Shown here piece by piece: positions 7,129 through 15,490 of a DNA stretch of 47,760 nt. A model generated the notes under the pieces. The model was not told where the DNA came from, searched no databases, and worked only from the letters and a program-made list of their open reading frames with translations. The DNA lies in the IMG/VR virus record IMGVR_UViG_3300006925_003412, positions 1 through 47,760 of that record. The stretch is one strand, 5' to 3'. Numbering within the stretch: position 1 is the first letter of the stretch; each line of letters opens with the position of its first letter. The translations under genes were made by a program, and so were the position numbers. Source of the DNA: a virus.

Positions 7129-8934
7129 ATGAACGACAACAATAATAAAATCATCAGAGAAGAGTTTGCAAGGGCTATAATGATCAAAAAGGCTAATTCA
7201 GTGCTAAGCGAAAGTGCATTTCGTGCCTTTATCTCTGAAATGAGAAAGTATGAAGAAAACATGATCATTGCTGAAAATATGTCATCTGAAAACATATATG
7301 ATGGATTTCAGAAGCAATTACAAGAGCAAACTGCAGAAGTTGGAAAAGAAGGGGAGATTATTTCCAATCAAATCGGAAAAGGAGAAGGAAATATAACCGC
7401 TGATGCTGAAAAAGAGCCGCCTACAGGTGGTGGTAACAAAGGGGACAAAGATCCTAAAAAGTCTGGTGGTACTAAGAAATTTCCACAAACTTTATCCAAT
7501 TCAGGACAAATAGAACTGAAGAAGTTGAATATGTCAGATCCTGTAAAAATGGCACAGTACATCATGAAAAATACAGATAGATTTGAGACTGGAGATCAAA
7601 TTGAAGCAGAACAATACATAAAATTTCAGAAAGAGAAATTAGGTGGCGGTGATGCTCCCGAAGAACCAACAGGAGATGTAAAGAAAGATACACAAAACCT
7701 AGGTAAAGAACTCGAAAGTCCAAAGGCAAAAGGGATTTTGGCTTCTATCTTCGATTCATACAAGTTTGCATTCGCTTCAAATGCCAAGATGTGGGAAAAA
7801 ATTTATGATTTTATCAATGGTTCTAGTGGTAAGACACCTGCAGAGCAAGAGAAGGCTGCTGAACAAGCAAAAAGCAATTTAGAAAATAATGTCGATTCTG
7901 ATCAGGAAGCAGGAAGAAGTGAGGAAGATCCAGAAGGTGGAGAAGAAGGTGGTGATGAAACTGTTAACGTCAGAAAAGGGAAAAACAGCCTTCAGTCTAG
8001 ACTGTCTAAGTTGTTTCCTGATTTGGCAAAGGCTAGAGGAACTTACTATTATCGCAAAACAGATAAGCAAGGTGATCAAGGAAAAATCGTTTCTAAGAAC
8101 ACTAGTGCATTGGCTGCTATCCTTGGGGACATTGAGGCTCAGTTGAAAGGCTCAGGTATTGAAATTTCAGAATCTTTAAGAAGTCAATTGGTAGATACTG
8201 TTGGAACTATTATGTTGTCTGAATCTGGTGGAGTATTGTTAGAAAAAAGAAGTGATCTAGCAAAATTCAAAACAAATCTTCAAGTTGCTCTTCAGAAAGT
8301 TACTAAAAAGCATGAAGATCCAAAGAAAAAGAGAAAAGCAATACAAAAGTTCTTATTTAGACTCAAGAACTATGCCGAAAAGGGCGACTTTGGTACATTA
8401 GCCTCTAGATACGAAGATATCACCGCTGTTAAGAAAATGAATAGTCTATATGATGGGATGAAGCCTGAAGAGAAAGAAAGTTCAAAAGACTATGCACTCG
8501 CTTATTCCAAGAAGCAATTCACTGCTGCTGGAGAAGGAAGGTTCAAATCTTCTACCTTAGATGACGCTAAGAAAGATTCCCCAACTAAGTCCAAAGAACA
8601 GATGATAAAAATGATTCCAAAAATCAAAAATGGTGTACTCAACATCAGTCAGATTATCGGCCCTAAACTCAAAGCCGCTGGGTATGATCTAAAGTCTCCT
8701 GAGGGACAAAAGGTTCAACAAAGACTTTTAAAAGTTCTAAGAAGGTTCTTGAAGAAAGATCTAGAAAGACTAGGGCTGTCAAGCAAAGTTAAACTTTTGG
8801 CTATGTTTTCAAAATCTAAGCCCAAAAAAGGTAAAGGTAAAGTAAACGAGTCTGCTAGTGTCTTAGAGGAGTCATATCTAGATTTTTTCTCTAATTACAT
8901 GTTAGAAGGTATCATTAATGAATTGTCAAATTAA
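7129..8934 (+). CDS. Large charged protein of unknown function, probable virion or core protein
   Basis: The 601-residue product has no recognised domain. The N-terminus (IIREEFARAIMIKKANSVLSES) is an amphipathic helix with an L-S-E-S site, and near residue 580 is VLEESYLDFF. The middle is disordered in appearance, with Gly/Asp/Glu-rich stretches (PTGGGNKGDKDPKKSGG around residue 105, NNVDSDQEAGRSEEDPEGGEEGG around 255). The C-terminal half is Lys-rich and helical. GAGGG 9 nt before the ATG supports the start. The alternation of charged linkers and helical blocks resembles scaffold/core or ejected proteins. The 3' end overlaps the metalloprotease gene by 17 nt. Confidence 0.75.
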   Translation: MNDNNNKIIREEFARAIMIKKANSVLSESAFRAFISEMRKYEENMIIAENMSSENIYDGFQKQLQEQTAEVGKEGEIISNQIGKGEGNITADAEKEPPTGGGNKGDKDPKKSGGTKKFPQTLSNSGQIELKKLNMSDPVKMAQYIMKNTDRFETGDQIEAEQYIKFQKEKLGGGDAPEEPTGDVKKDTQNLGKELESPKAKGILASIFDSYKFAFASNAKMWEKIYDFINGSSGKTPAEQEKAAEQAKSNLENNVDSDQEAGRSEEDPEGGEEGGDETVNVRKGKNSLQSRLSKLFPDLAKARGTYYYRKTDKQGDQGKIVSKNTSALAAILGDIEAQLKGSGIEISESLRSQLVDTVGTIMLSESGGVLLEKRSDLAKFKTNLQVALQKVTKKHEDPKKKRKAIQKFLFRLKNYAEKGDFGTLASRYEDITAVKKMNSLYDGMKPEEKESSKDYALAYSKKQFTAAGEGRFKSSTLDDAKKDSPTKSKEQMIKMIPKIKNGVLNISQIIGPKLKAAGYDLKSPEGQKVQQRLLKVLRRFLKKDLERLGLSSKVKLLAMFSKSKPKKGKGKVNESASVLEESYLDFFSNYMLEGIINELSN

Positions 8935-9805
8935 AAATAATTCAAATATGGATATGCAGGAACTAAGTCCTCTGATAGATGACTTGGCTTCTGCAGTTCA
9001 ACAGAAAGTTGGACTCAAGTCTATGCCTAGTATTACTCTTCAGGACGACGAGGATAACGCTGATGTCCTTCTAGGGAAGACAGCCTACTATGATCCCCAA
9101 AACAAAGCAGTGACTGTCTATGTGACTAATAGGCATCCTAAAGACATACTTAGATCTATCGCACATGAACTCATTCATCATGGACAAAACCTAAGAGGTG
9201 AATTTGATAAGATCAATGCAATAGGCGAGGGCTATGCACAAAATGATGAGCATCTAAGAAATATGGAAAAAGAAGCCTATTTACAAGGTAATATGTGCTT
9301 CCGAGATTGGGAAGACGGATATAAAAGAAATATGATGGAATCTATCCATCGAAAGAATTCATTTAAAAGGAGAAACACTATAATGAAAAAATATAACAAT
9401 AGCAAGAACAACGAACTTAACAAATTATTGATGGAAAAGTTCAATCTTGGAAAAAGTACTCTGAATGAAGCACACTGTAGTGGAAACAGAGATGAGAAAG
9501 AAGAAGAGAAAGAAGAAACTATAGAAGAAGTTCATTGTATGGGACAAGGTAACAGAGGTGATAAGCCATGCCCTGAATGTGGAAAGCAGAAATGTGCCGG
9601 AAAAGACGGTGGCAAAAAAATCGAAGAACTTGAAAATCCTAAAAAGGCTGATCTGGATAAAGATGGCAAAGTCTCTGGGTATGAAAAGAAGAGAGGAGAG
9701 GCTATTGAAAAGTCTATGAAAGATCAAGATAAAAAGAAGAAGAATGAATCTTATCGTAGACAGGTTCGTGCTATGATGGAAGAGATACTTAAGTTTAATA
9801 AATAA
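8918..9805 (+). CDS. Zinc metalloprotease with Cys-knuckle and EF-hand-like tail
   Basis: Residues 1-140 are a zincin domain: H83-E84-L-I-H87-H88 supplies two zinc ligands and the catalytic Glu, and E119 in EKEAYLQGN is a good third ligand. The LLGKTAYYDPQNKAVTVYVT strands upstream fit phage metalloproteases that I recall from marine genomes. The tail (from ~156) is different: acidic repeats, CPECGKQKC (~219-227) and a canonical 12-residue EF-hand loop, D245-L-D-K-D-G-K-V-S-G-Y-E256. The start at 8918 has AGAAGG upstream and overlaps the preceding gene. Oddly, a full ribosome binding site and in-frame ATG lie at 9365-9385, so the tail may also be made separately or be the result of a fusion. 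Confidence 0.85.
   Translation: MNCQIKNNSNMDMQELSPLIDDLASAVQQKVGLKSMPSITLQDDEDNADVLLGKTAYYDPQNKAVTVYVTNRHPKDILRSIAHELIHHGQNLRGEFDKINAIGEGYAQNDEHLRNMEKEAYLQGNMCFRDWEDGYKRNMMESIHRKNSFKRRNTIMKKYNNSKNNELNKLLMEKFNLGKSTLNEAHCSGNRDEKEEEKEETIEEVHCMGQGNRGDKPCPECGKQKCAGKDGGKKIEELENPKKADLDKDGKVSGYEKKRGEAIEKSMKDQDKKKKNESYRRQVRAMMEEILKFNK
9365..9385 (+). promoter_or_regulatory. Internal ribosome binding site and in-frame ATG
   Basis: AAAAGGAG (9365-9372) lies 10 nt upstream of an ATG (9383) in the same frame as the metalloprotease gene. Initiation here would give a 140-residue protein starting MKKYNNSKNNELNKLLMEK and carrying only the Cys-knuckle and EF-hand region. The residues encoded by the site itself (KRRNTIM) look like a translated leader rather than protein-driven sequence. 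Confidence 0.5.
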
Positions 9806-9816
9806 GGAAATTCGGT

Positions 9817-10449
9817 ATGAAAATCAGAAAATCTAGATTAAAAATATTAATCAAAGAAGAATATGAAATGTATCTTCTGGAAGAAAGGATATTTCAAGAT
9901 GCAATTAATGAAGGCATTGCTAGGGATGCTCTTGTCTTTCTTAAAGATAAATTTGTTGATGGTGTCGAAAAACTTGGAGATATCGGTGGAGGAAATTTGG
10001 CTGTACAGAAAGCAATGAAAGACTTTATCTTTGCATATTCTAGCATGATGTCGTTCAATGTTAAAAATCAAGACAAGTTCTTTCATTGTGTGGCTAACAA
10101 TATGGCAACTCAAAGAGGTTGGAGTGGAAAGGCGTTTGCAATAGTTTTCAGTGAACTAAGAGAGATAACTGACTTAATTAAGCCTACTGGACTTACTTGG
10201 AAAGAAAAATTTGATGATCGTAGAGATGACTTAGAAGCAAACGCACTGGGTAGAGATTCAGTTGGTGATGCTTCTAATGTATCTGGTGAATATCCAGATA
10301 ACTTCTCCGAAGAATATAAAAAAGCAATTGATGCGTGTAAATCTACTTTACCTGCTTGTGCTGAATTTGGATATGAAGATGAAAAAGGAAAGTCAGTCGC
10401 TAAATATGATGGTGATTTTACTGCATGTGGGGGATATATCAGAAAATGA
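9817..10449 (+). CDS. Phage protein with FHC-xAN-x-A-x-RG type domain, function unknown
   Basis: The 210-residue product begins MKIRKSRLKILIKEE, the basic/hydrophobic N-terminal helix shared with the 20501 gene. A domain follows with FFHCVANNMATQRGWSGKAF, FSELREITD and, further on, EANALGRD. This 'HC.AN...G...A...lrE..D...AN..GR' pattern recurs in phage and bacterial proteins whose role I do not know. Two Cys in the tail (CKSTLPAC) and one near the end could form disulfides. It overlaps the hydrolase gene by 4 nt. A virion-packaged protein is inferred from its N-terminus. Confidence 0.75.
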   Translation: MKIRKSRLKILIKEEYEMYLLEERIFQDAINEGIARDALVFLKDKFVDGVEKLGDIGGGNLAVQKAMKDFIFAYSSMMSFNVKNQDKFFHCVANNMATQRGWSGKAFAIVFSELREITDLIKPTGLTWKEKFDDRRDDLEANALGRDSVGDASNVSGEYPDNFSEEYKKAIDACKSTLPACAEFGYEDEKGKSVAKYDGDFTACGGYIRK

Positions 10450-11252
10450 AAATGAAATTAATAATGGAAAACTTTAGAAAATTTAACGAACAGATGGAAT
10501 GGGCAGGGTTTCATGGCAAAGGCGGACGCCCTAATCAACATTCTGTCTCAGGCAGAGGTGGTGGAATGTATCAATTAGGATGCCTAGAAGACGTTATCGA
10601 TTCAGATTCCGGAGAAGGTACTTTAGAAGAACCTGAGCCGGACGGAATTTATGACACTTGGGAAAAGCCCGGAGATGCTGGTTGTCCACAATTTGATAGT
10701 GGAGAGTTGGTTACAGATAGAGATGTTGAAATTGCCGTTAAATTTTTAAACGACAGAAAGCCTGTGCATTTAGTTGCTTACTCCAGAGGAGGAGGCGTTG
10801 CTTTTCTTGCTCATGCCGCTAGCGGTTTACAGTATCGCCCAAAGGTACATTATGTCGCCCCTGCTTGGAAGAAATCTGCTGGGAGCACTTCTGCTGGTAT
10901 TCATGATTCTGGAGGTTTTATTATTCACGGCACCAAAGATATTAGAATTCCTTTGAAAGATTCAGTTGAACTTTCAATAATGACAGGCTTACCGTTGGCA
11001 GTCTTTCCCGGATTTGGACACTTAATGGATATCCTAAATGTTGCCGAAAAGCCAAATATGGCTGAAACAGTTGTATCATCTTCGAAGTTAAAAAGTTTAC
11101 CACAAGAAGTAATCGATCAATTACCAACTTGGGAAGGTAAAGTGGAATTTTGGGCTGAACGCCCAGCAGACGGAAACCCCGGTAGAAAGTCCGATCAGGT
11201 TTTGTCAATAGAAGGTGCGCAACAAAAATGGTATGAAACGTATTTAAAATAA
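10446..11252 (+). CDS. Alpha/beta hydrolase
   Basis: An in-frame ATG exists at 10425, but the ATG at 10446 overlaps the upstream stop (ATGA), is preceded by GGGGG, and gives the common phage N-terminus MKLIMENFRKF; this start gives 268 residues. The hydrolase core is clear. HLVAYSRGGGVA is the nucleophile elbow with Ser113 (Ala replaces the usual first Gly of GxSxG). IIHGTKDIRIP supplies Asp165, and FPGFGHLMD supplies His192. The order Ser-Asp-His and the spacing fit. The N-terminal ~90 residues are Gly-rich and may form a lid or targeting region. Substrate is unknown: lipid, ester or peptide bonds are possible. Confidence 0.82.
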   Translation: MKMKLIMENFRKFNEQMEWAGFHGKGGRPNQHSVSGRGGGMYQLGCLEDVIDSDSGEGTLEEPEPDGIYDTWEKPGDAGCPQFDSGELVTDRDVEIAVKFLNDRKPVHLVAYSRGGGVAFLAHAASGLQYRPKVHYVAPAWKKSAGSTSAGIHDSGGFIIHGTKDIRIPLKDSVELSIMTGLPLAVFPGFGHLMDILNVAEKPNMAETVVSSSKLKSLPQEVIDQLPTWEGKVEFWAERPADGNPGRKSDQVLSIEGAQQKWYETYLK

Positions 11253-11265
11253 AGGAGAATATAAA

Positions 11266-13932
11266 GTGACTAAAAGATTATTGCAAGAAGGCCCGGTTGG
11301 GCATATGTGGCATCCATTTGATCTGGATTCAGTTAAGAATGGAAAAGATCTGTTATCAGTATTCGAGAACGAAGTGATAGAATATATTAATAAATTCACA
11401 CCGTCTATCAAGATAGATGGGATTAATGGGCCGATTCGATTAGTCACTAATAAGTCCGGAGACAGAGAGTTTGCTATTGACAGGATGTCTAGGGCTAATA
11501 TTGATCGTGAAGGAGTCACAGCAGATCGTTTAAAAGAGAGGTTTGAGAAGGCTATATTGCAATCTCTAGATTCTGATGAAGTTATGCAAATCCCTCTACA
11601 CAAATTAGTTGCTATGGGCGTCTCAATGGACAAGTTAACTGTTGGGACTAATTTAACAATCATCCACAAAAAGAAAAAGAAGCCCGTTGTCGTAAAGGGG
11701 ATTACCTCTGGACATGGTTTTGTAAATGATGGTACAGTTGCTTTAACTGTATTGAATAATGCACTTAGTGCTCAACCAACACAAATGGAACAAGTTCTAA
11801 GAGTGTTGGACATGTGGAATAACCCTGCAATATGTTTAAATAATGATATTGTGCATGAAAGTTCGAAAGATTCGGGGCAAGTAAATGCTGTAAAATATGA
11901 TGAAGATTTTATTGCGTTTCATGGACTCAATGAGATATTCAGCCCAGAAGGCAAGACTACTAGAAAAACTAAAGAAATAAATTTGAATGATCAGCAAAAG
12001 CAGGCATTAAATCAATTGGTTAAGATAATCAATGATACAAATACCGTACAAGGCTTTAGAGCGCTCTCTCCGTACGATACAGTCGCTTTAAAAGGTGAGA
12101 TAGACATTGACTATAGTAAAGTTCTAGCAGAGGTTATAGAGGTAAAATTGGACTCACAAACGTCTACTTCACAATCACTATCATCTTGGTTATCTGATTC
12201 TAAGATTGTAAAGCCTTCGTATAGTGTTAAGTATACATTTTCAGATGGAAAATCTAGATCTTGCTTCAGCAAGGCAAATTATGTTGCTTTAATTCCAGAT
12301 CAAGGAGAGCAGCAATACTCAATCAGAGAACTTCTGAGTGAAGAGGCACACCCTGAATTAGATGATGAGATTTATTACAACTTTGCATCTGGTGCAATAT
12401 TCTACCATGCAACTAGACTATTAGGAAGAGCAGTTCTTCAAACTTTAGTCAATAAGTCTAAAGTAGGAAATGATGCTCTCACTAGTCACGAAGGAGTTGT
12501 GATGCGCTCGAATGATGTATTTGGGGTTAATAATCCCATCAAGATCACAGGTGACTTCATCAGAGATGGAATGGGAAGTAATTTAGCACAGGCTATGACT
12601 AAAAAGCCTGCTGCAGTGAATGAGTCTACAGAACTTCAAGATACTCCAGAAGGTGAAATCGGAGATGAAGAAGGAGAGCAGACAATTGTAACTACCACGG
12701 GAACTAAAACTGTTGCTGTAATGCCGGGCTCTTTCAAGCCTCCCCACAAAGGACATCTTCTTATGGCGGAACATCTGTCTAAAGTTGCAGATGATGTCTT
12801 AATTTTTGTATCTGCTCCACGCGGTTCAAAAAGATTGCTACCATTTTCAGGTACTGAAATCACATATGATAAAGCCATAGAACTGTGGAGACTCATGCTC
12901 AGAGGCGCTTCTGGTAATATTAGATTAATAGAGACAACAAATCCTAGTCCCTCTCCTATCATGGCTCTAGCAGAAATAATGAAACCTGCTGATGAAAGAC
13001 AAAGTTATCAAGATGTTGATTTTTATCCCGAAGAATATTCTAAATATTATTTAGCAATGTCTGAAAAAGAAAAAGATGATCCGGGCTCAATGAAAAGATT
13101 TTCATTTTATGAAGATATGGAAAATGTAGAAATAACTTTAGTACCTGCTTTTAAACATGATCCTGAGTACTCTCAAGCAATTGCTGAGTTAATGACTAAG
13201 TCTGCTGATATTATTGAAAGAATTTCTGATGATATAAAAGCAAAGGCTTCAGAACTTGCTAAAGGACTTGTGTCCTCAAGAAAAAGAAAAAAATTATCTG
13301 CCAATGCTTCTGTAGAAGAATACATCTCTGCATTGTCCAAGGCTAATCAGAAAAAAGTTGCTAAGTTTATGAAATCAACACCAAAAGATTTAGATAAACA
13401 AAATTTTAGTGCAACCGATCTTAGACTTCTTTTGGATTTGAAAAAAGTTTATAACCTCCCAGTAGATTCACTTCTCGTAGACTTCGTAGGGCAAAACCTT
13501 GAAGACTATCTTCGCATCGTATTTGGTTCCGGAGAAGTGAATGAATCGATTAACGTAATTCAAGAAATGATTACATCGATCCTTGCGGAACAATTAGATG
13601 AAATGTCCACTATGGCTAGTGGGGCAGTAGCAGGTGGATCTAGCCCACTAGACGGTAACCGTGACGAAGAGGAAGAGGATGTGAACGAAGTCACATTCCA
13701 CCCTTCCGAACTTCCGCAGCAGCCCGGCTTGTCTTCTATGACTGTCAGAGTAATACCAAGTAGTAGACATAAGTCTAATAGTGGTAGCGATGCAATTGCA
13801 AAGAAAAGCATCAAAAACAAATTTAAAATTGATAGTACATATACCGACAAACGAGCCCCCTATTATAGTGAGGACGATATCATAACCGATTTGGTTGAGA
13901 AAGTCCTACACAATATTATACGTTTGAACTAA
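11266..13932 (+). CDS. Two-domain protein: ligase-like nucleotidyltransferase fused to a cytidylyltransferase
   Basis: A GTG start at 11266 is supported by AAAGGAG 7 nt upstream; 888 residues. The N-terminal part contains K49-I-D-G52, which looks like the KxDG adenylation motif of ATP-dependent ligases, followed by a strand-rich region (REFAIDRMSRANIDREGV). The second domain starts near residue 480: VAVMPGSFKPPHKGH holds H494-K-G-H497, the HxGH signature of cytidylyl/NMN adenylyltransferases, with the typical ADDVLIFVSAP strand next. The two are joined by an acidic linker with V451-N-E-S454, a possible prohead-protease site. A second V-N-E-S and a V-N-E-V occur in the C-terminal 140 residues. 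RNA or NAD repair and nucleotide-linked modification are possible roles; the ligase-like call is the less certain one. Confidence 0.8.
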   Translation: MTKRLLQEGPVGHMWHPFDLDSVKNGKDLLSVFENEVIEYINKFTPSIKIDGINGPIRLVTNKSGDREFAIDRMSRANIDREGVTADRLKERFEKAILQSLDSDEVMQIPLHKLVAMGVSMDKLTVGTNLTIIHKKKKKPVVVKGITSGHGFVNDGTVALTVLNNALSAQPTQMEQVLRVLDMWNNPAICLNNDIVHESSKDSGQVNAVKYDEDFIAFHGLNEIFSPEGKTTRKTKEINLNDQQKQALNQLVKIINDTNTVQGFRALSPYDTVALKGEIDIDYSKVLAEVIEVKLDSQTSTSQSLSSWLSDSKIVKPSYSVKYTFSDGKSRSCFSKANYVALIPDQGEQQYSIRELLSEEAHPELDDEIYYNFASGAIFYHATRLLGRAVLQTLVNKSKVGNDALTSHEGVVMRSNDVFGVNNPIKITGDFIRDGMGSNLAQAMTKKPAAVNESTELQDTPEGEIGDEEGEQTIVTTTGTKTVAVMPGSFKPPHKGHLLMAEHLSKVADDVLIFVSAPRGSKRLLPFSGTEITYDKAIELWRLMLRGASGNIRLIETTNPSPSPIMALAEIMKPADERQSYQDVDFYPEEYSKYYLAMSEKEKDDPGSMKRFSFYEDMENVEITLVPAFKHDPEYSQAIAELMTKSADIIERISDDIKAKASELAKGLVSSRKRKKLSANASVEEYISALSKANQKKVAKFMKSTPKDLDKQNFSATDLRLLLDLKKVYNLPVDSLLVDFVGQNLEDYLRIVFGSGEVNESINVIQEMITSILAEQLDEMSTMASGAVAGGSSPLDGNRDEEEEDVNEVTFHPSELPQQPGLSSMTVRVIPSSRHKSNSGSDAIAKKSIKNKFKIDSTYTDKRAPYYSEDDIITDLVEKVLHNIIRLN

Positions 13933-13944
13933 TTACTTTATTCA
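13917..13944 (-). promoter_or_regulatory. Minus-strand copy of the early/middle promoter element
   Basis: Read on the minus strand, this is TGAATAA, 10 nt, then TCAAACGTATA followed by ATA, identical in both blocks and spacing to five of the six plus-strand copies. It points leftwards, so a transcript from it would run antisense through the 3' part of the 11266-13932 gene. No convincing minus-strand gene lies ahead of it. Confidence 0.6.
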
Positions 13945-13963
13945 AGTTTTGGAGAAAATAAAA

Positions 13964-14851
13964 ATGAAAAGAGAAGATTTATTTGACAGTATCGAAAAGC
14001 AGATACTCGCTGAGAAGGTTTACCGTTCTCAAATCAAAAAGAGATTAGGCGAATTTAAAATTCTCCAAGAGTCGAAAAAGAAGAAGCAGGTGATTATCGA
14101 AAAGATATACAGAAAACACTTGAGAAACCAATTGCAATCTTTCATGGTGCTCTCAGAAGCGAAGAAGCAGGCATTTATCCACAAGACTACCGGTATGAAT
14201 GCACTAGAAGATCTTTTCTCTAATACCAACTTGTTAAGCGTTCTAGAGGGTGACTACAAGATTTTGACGACGTCGTATGAACAAAGGAAAGATTATAGAG
14301 AAAGAGTCATGGAACTAGTTCTGGATATCTTCGAGCAAGAAAGTATCGGAAAAGACGAGGATACCAAGAGTATCAATGAAGCAGTTAGCAGACTTTACGA
14401 AGAAGAAGAGCCAGACATCCAAATCACTGTCGATGATGATGATATTCCGGAAGATAAAGTAGTTGGGCCGAAACGGGATGAAATGGAAAAAGAGAAAGAA
14501 CAGGCTCGTGAAGATTCTGAAAATGCCAAGTCTATTGAAGGGAAAGAAGATGCTACTGGTGTACGACGTGCAGAATTAGCCTTTAAGAAGATCGAGAATA
14601 GCATTAGAAGCGCTTATGAGACACTAGGAAACCCTGCTGACAAAACAGAGTTCAAAAGGTTCTTGATCGCTAACCTGACTATGTATTTCAAGCAATTTGA
14701 AGATGGACTTTCAAATGAACCTCAAGCAGATATTCCTCAAGATGCTCAACAAGCAATTGAAGATGCTGAGGAGAAATTAGGTTCAACAGATGATGTCTCT
14801 GCTGATACTGAAGAAGAGATGGAAGTTGACTTAGGGGATTTGGAACTCTGA
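13964..14851 (+). CDS. Conserved phage virion/prohead-type protein
   Basis: The start is the ATG at 13964, 9 nt after GGAG (an in-frame TTG at 13949 is less likely); 295 residues. The first 70 residues contain two similar helical units: a basic helix ending ILQES, then one ending VLSEA. Next comes a conserved-looking domain (TTGMNALEDLFSNTNLLSVLEGDYKILTT). After an acidic stretch, a second helical block follows (FKKIENSIRSAYETLGN, then FLIANLTMYFKQFEDGL), which I recall from proteins near portal/protease genes in marine phages. The C-terminus is strongly acidic. Two hydrophobic-x-E-S/A sites at the domain boundary suggest proteolytic maturation. No enzyme motif is visible. Confidence 0.8.
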   Translation: MKREDLFDSIEKQILAEKVYRSQIKKRLGEFKILQESKKKKQVIIEKIYRKHLRNQLQSFMVLSEAKKQAFIHKTTGMNALEDLFSNTNLLSVLEGDYKILTTSYEQRKDYRERVMELVLDIFEQESIGKDEDTKSINEAVSRLYEEEEPDIQITVDDDDIPEDKVVGPKRDEMEKEKEQAREDSENAKSIEGKEDATGVRRAELAFKKIENSIRSAYETLGNPADKTEFKRFLIANLTMYFKQFEDGLSNEPQADIPQDAQQAIEDAEEKLGSTDDVSADTEEEMEVDLGDLEL

Positions 14852-14906
14852 TATATTAATATTATATATAATTATATATATTATATACTATTCTATTTAT
14901 ATTATT
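14852..14906. repeat. Extremely AT-rich intergenic segment with an 18-bp palindrome
   Basis: The gap is almost pure A/T. It contains a perfect 18-bp palindrome, TATATATAATTATATATA (14863-14880), and a CTATTTAT element at 14893-14900. It separates the late-type cluster from the early-type genes. It could be a promoter, a transcript end or an easily melted site; there is no GC-rich stem for a standard terminator. Confidence 0.5.
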
Positions 14907-15263
14907 ATGATTAATAAGAAAGAAGATAAAGAATTATATTATAAAAATTATTCTAAAATATCAGAATTAAAAAGTTTGAATAAAATTGATGATCAATTCG
15001 TATATTATATTGAGTCCTTATCATTAGAAGATATTATTTCTATTAAACTAGAAACTATCATTAGATCTTTAAACTTTAAATTTTTTAACTTTCCATTGTG
15101 GAAATCATTTCATAAGATTGTTTCTGAGGCTTTAGTTAATTCTATTATTGGTATTGCTTCTAATAATTCTGAGGCTTCTAGATTACTGGGTATCGATATG
15201 AATCAGTACAAAAGATGTCTTAAAGAATTTGGATATGAAATTAAAACTTGGGAGAGAGAATGA
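14907..15263 (+). CDS. Small protein with a Fis-like helix-turn-helix region
   Basis: The 118-residue product comes from an unusually AT-rich gene. The C-terminal part (EALVNSIIGIASNNSEASRLLGIDMNQYKRCLKEFG) matches the spacing of a Fis-type helix-turn-helix: a helix, a turn before A-x-x-L-G-I, then a recognition helix. A transcriptional role is therefore possible, but the resemblance is short. The N-terminus is rich in Lys, Tyr and Asn. No ribosome binding site precedes the ATG, so the true start may lie a little downstream. It overlaps the Cys-rich gene by 4 nt. Confidence 0.65.
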   Translation: MINKKEDKELYYKNYSKISELKSLNKIDDQFVYYIESLSLEDIISIKLETIIRSLNFKFFNFPLWKSFHKIVSEALVNSIIGIASNNSEASRLLGIDMNQYKRCLKEFGYEIKTWERE

Positions 15264-15469
15264 GATACATTATAATCGAGTCAACAAAATTTATAGGCAA
15301 GTTCAGCATATATGATACTGTTTTAGAAGTTGAGACAGCATGTCACAATTATGCAACAGCGAAATCACTATGTGCTCAATGGAATAAAGATACCAGTGTT
15401 TGTGAATCTTGCATTTGTGAAGCGTGTGAATGTGATCCTTGTGATTGTCACGGCTCTCAGGATCAATAA
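15260..15469 (+). CDS. Cys-rich miniprotein, probable metal binder
   Basis: The ATG at 15260 has GGGAG upstream and overlaps the previous stop, giving 69 residues. Nine Cys are present, seven of them between residues 48 and 63 in the pattern C-x2-C-x-C-x2-C-x-C-x2-C-x-C, followed by His64. This regular C-x2-C/C-x-C array resembles a metallothionein or zinc-cluster tail. The N-terminal 45 residues are ordinary and may fold separately (IIIESTKFIGKFSIYD). It is the last gene before the promoter-like element upstream of uvsE. Metal binding is inferred; no family is recognised. Confidence 0.7.
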   Translation: MRYIIIESTKFIGKFSIYDTVLEVETACHNYATAKSLCAQWNKDTSVCESCICEACECDPCDCHGSQDQ

Positions 15470-15490
15470 TAACCCTAACTAAAAATATTT

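Noticed and set aside
13560-13850. Minus-strand ORF (96 codons) just downstream of the minus-strand promoter copy, with a hydrophobic N-terminus
   Set aside because: It is Ser-rich as expected for an antisense shadow, lies fully opposite a good coding frame, and has no well-spaced ribosome binding site. Kept only as a remote possibility for what the antisense transcript might encode.
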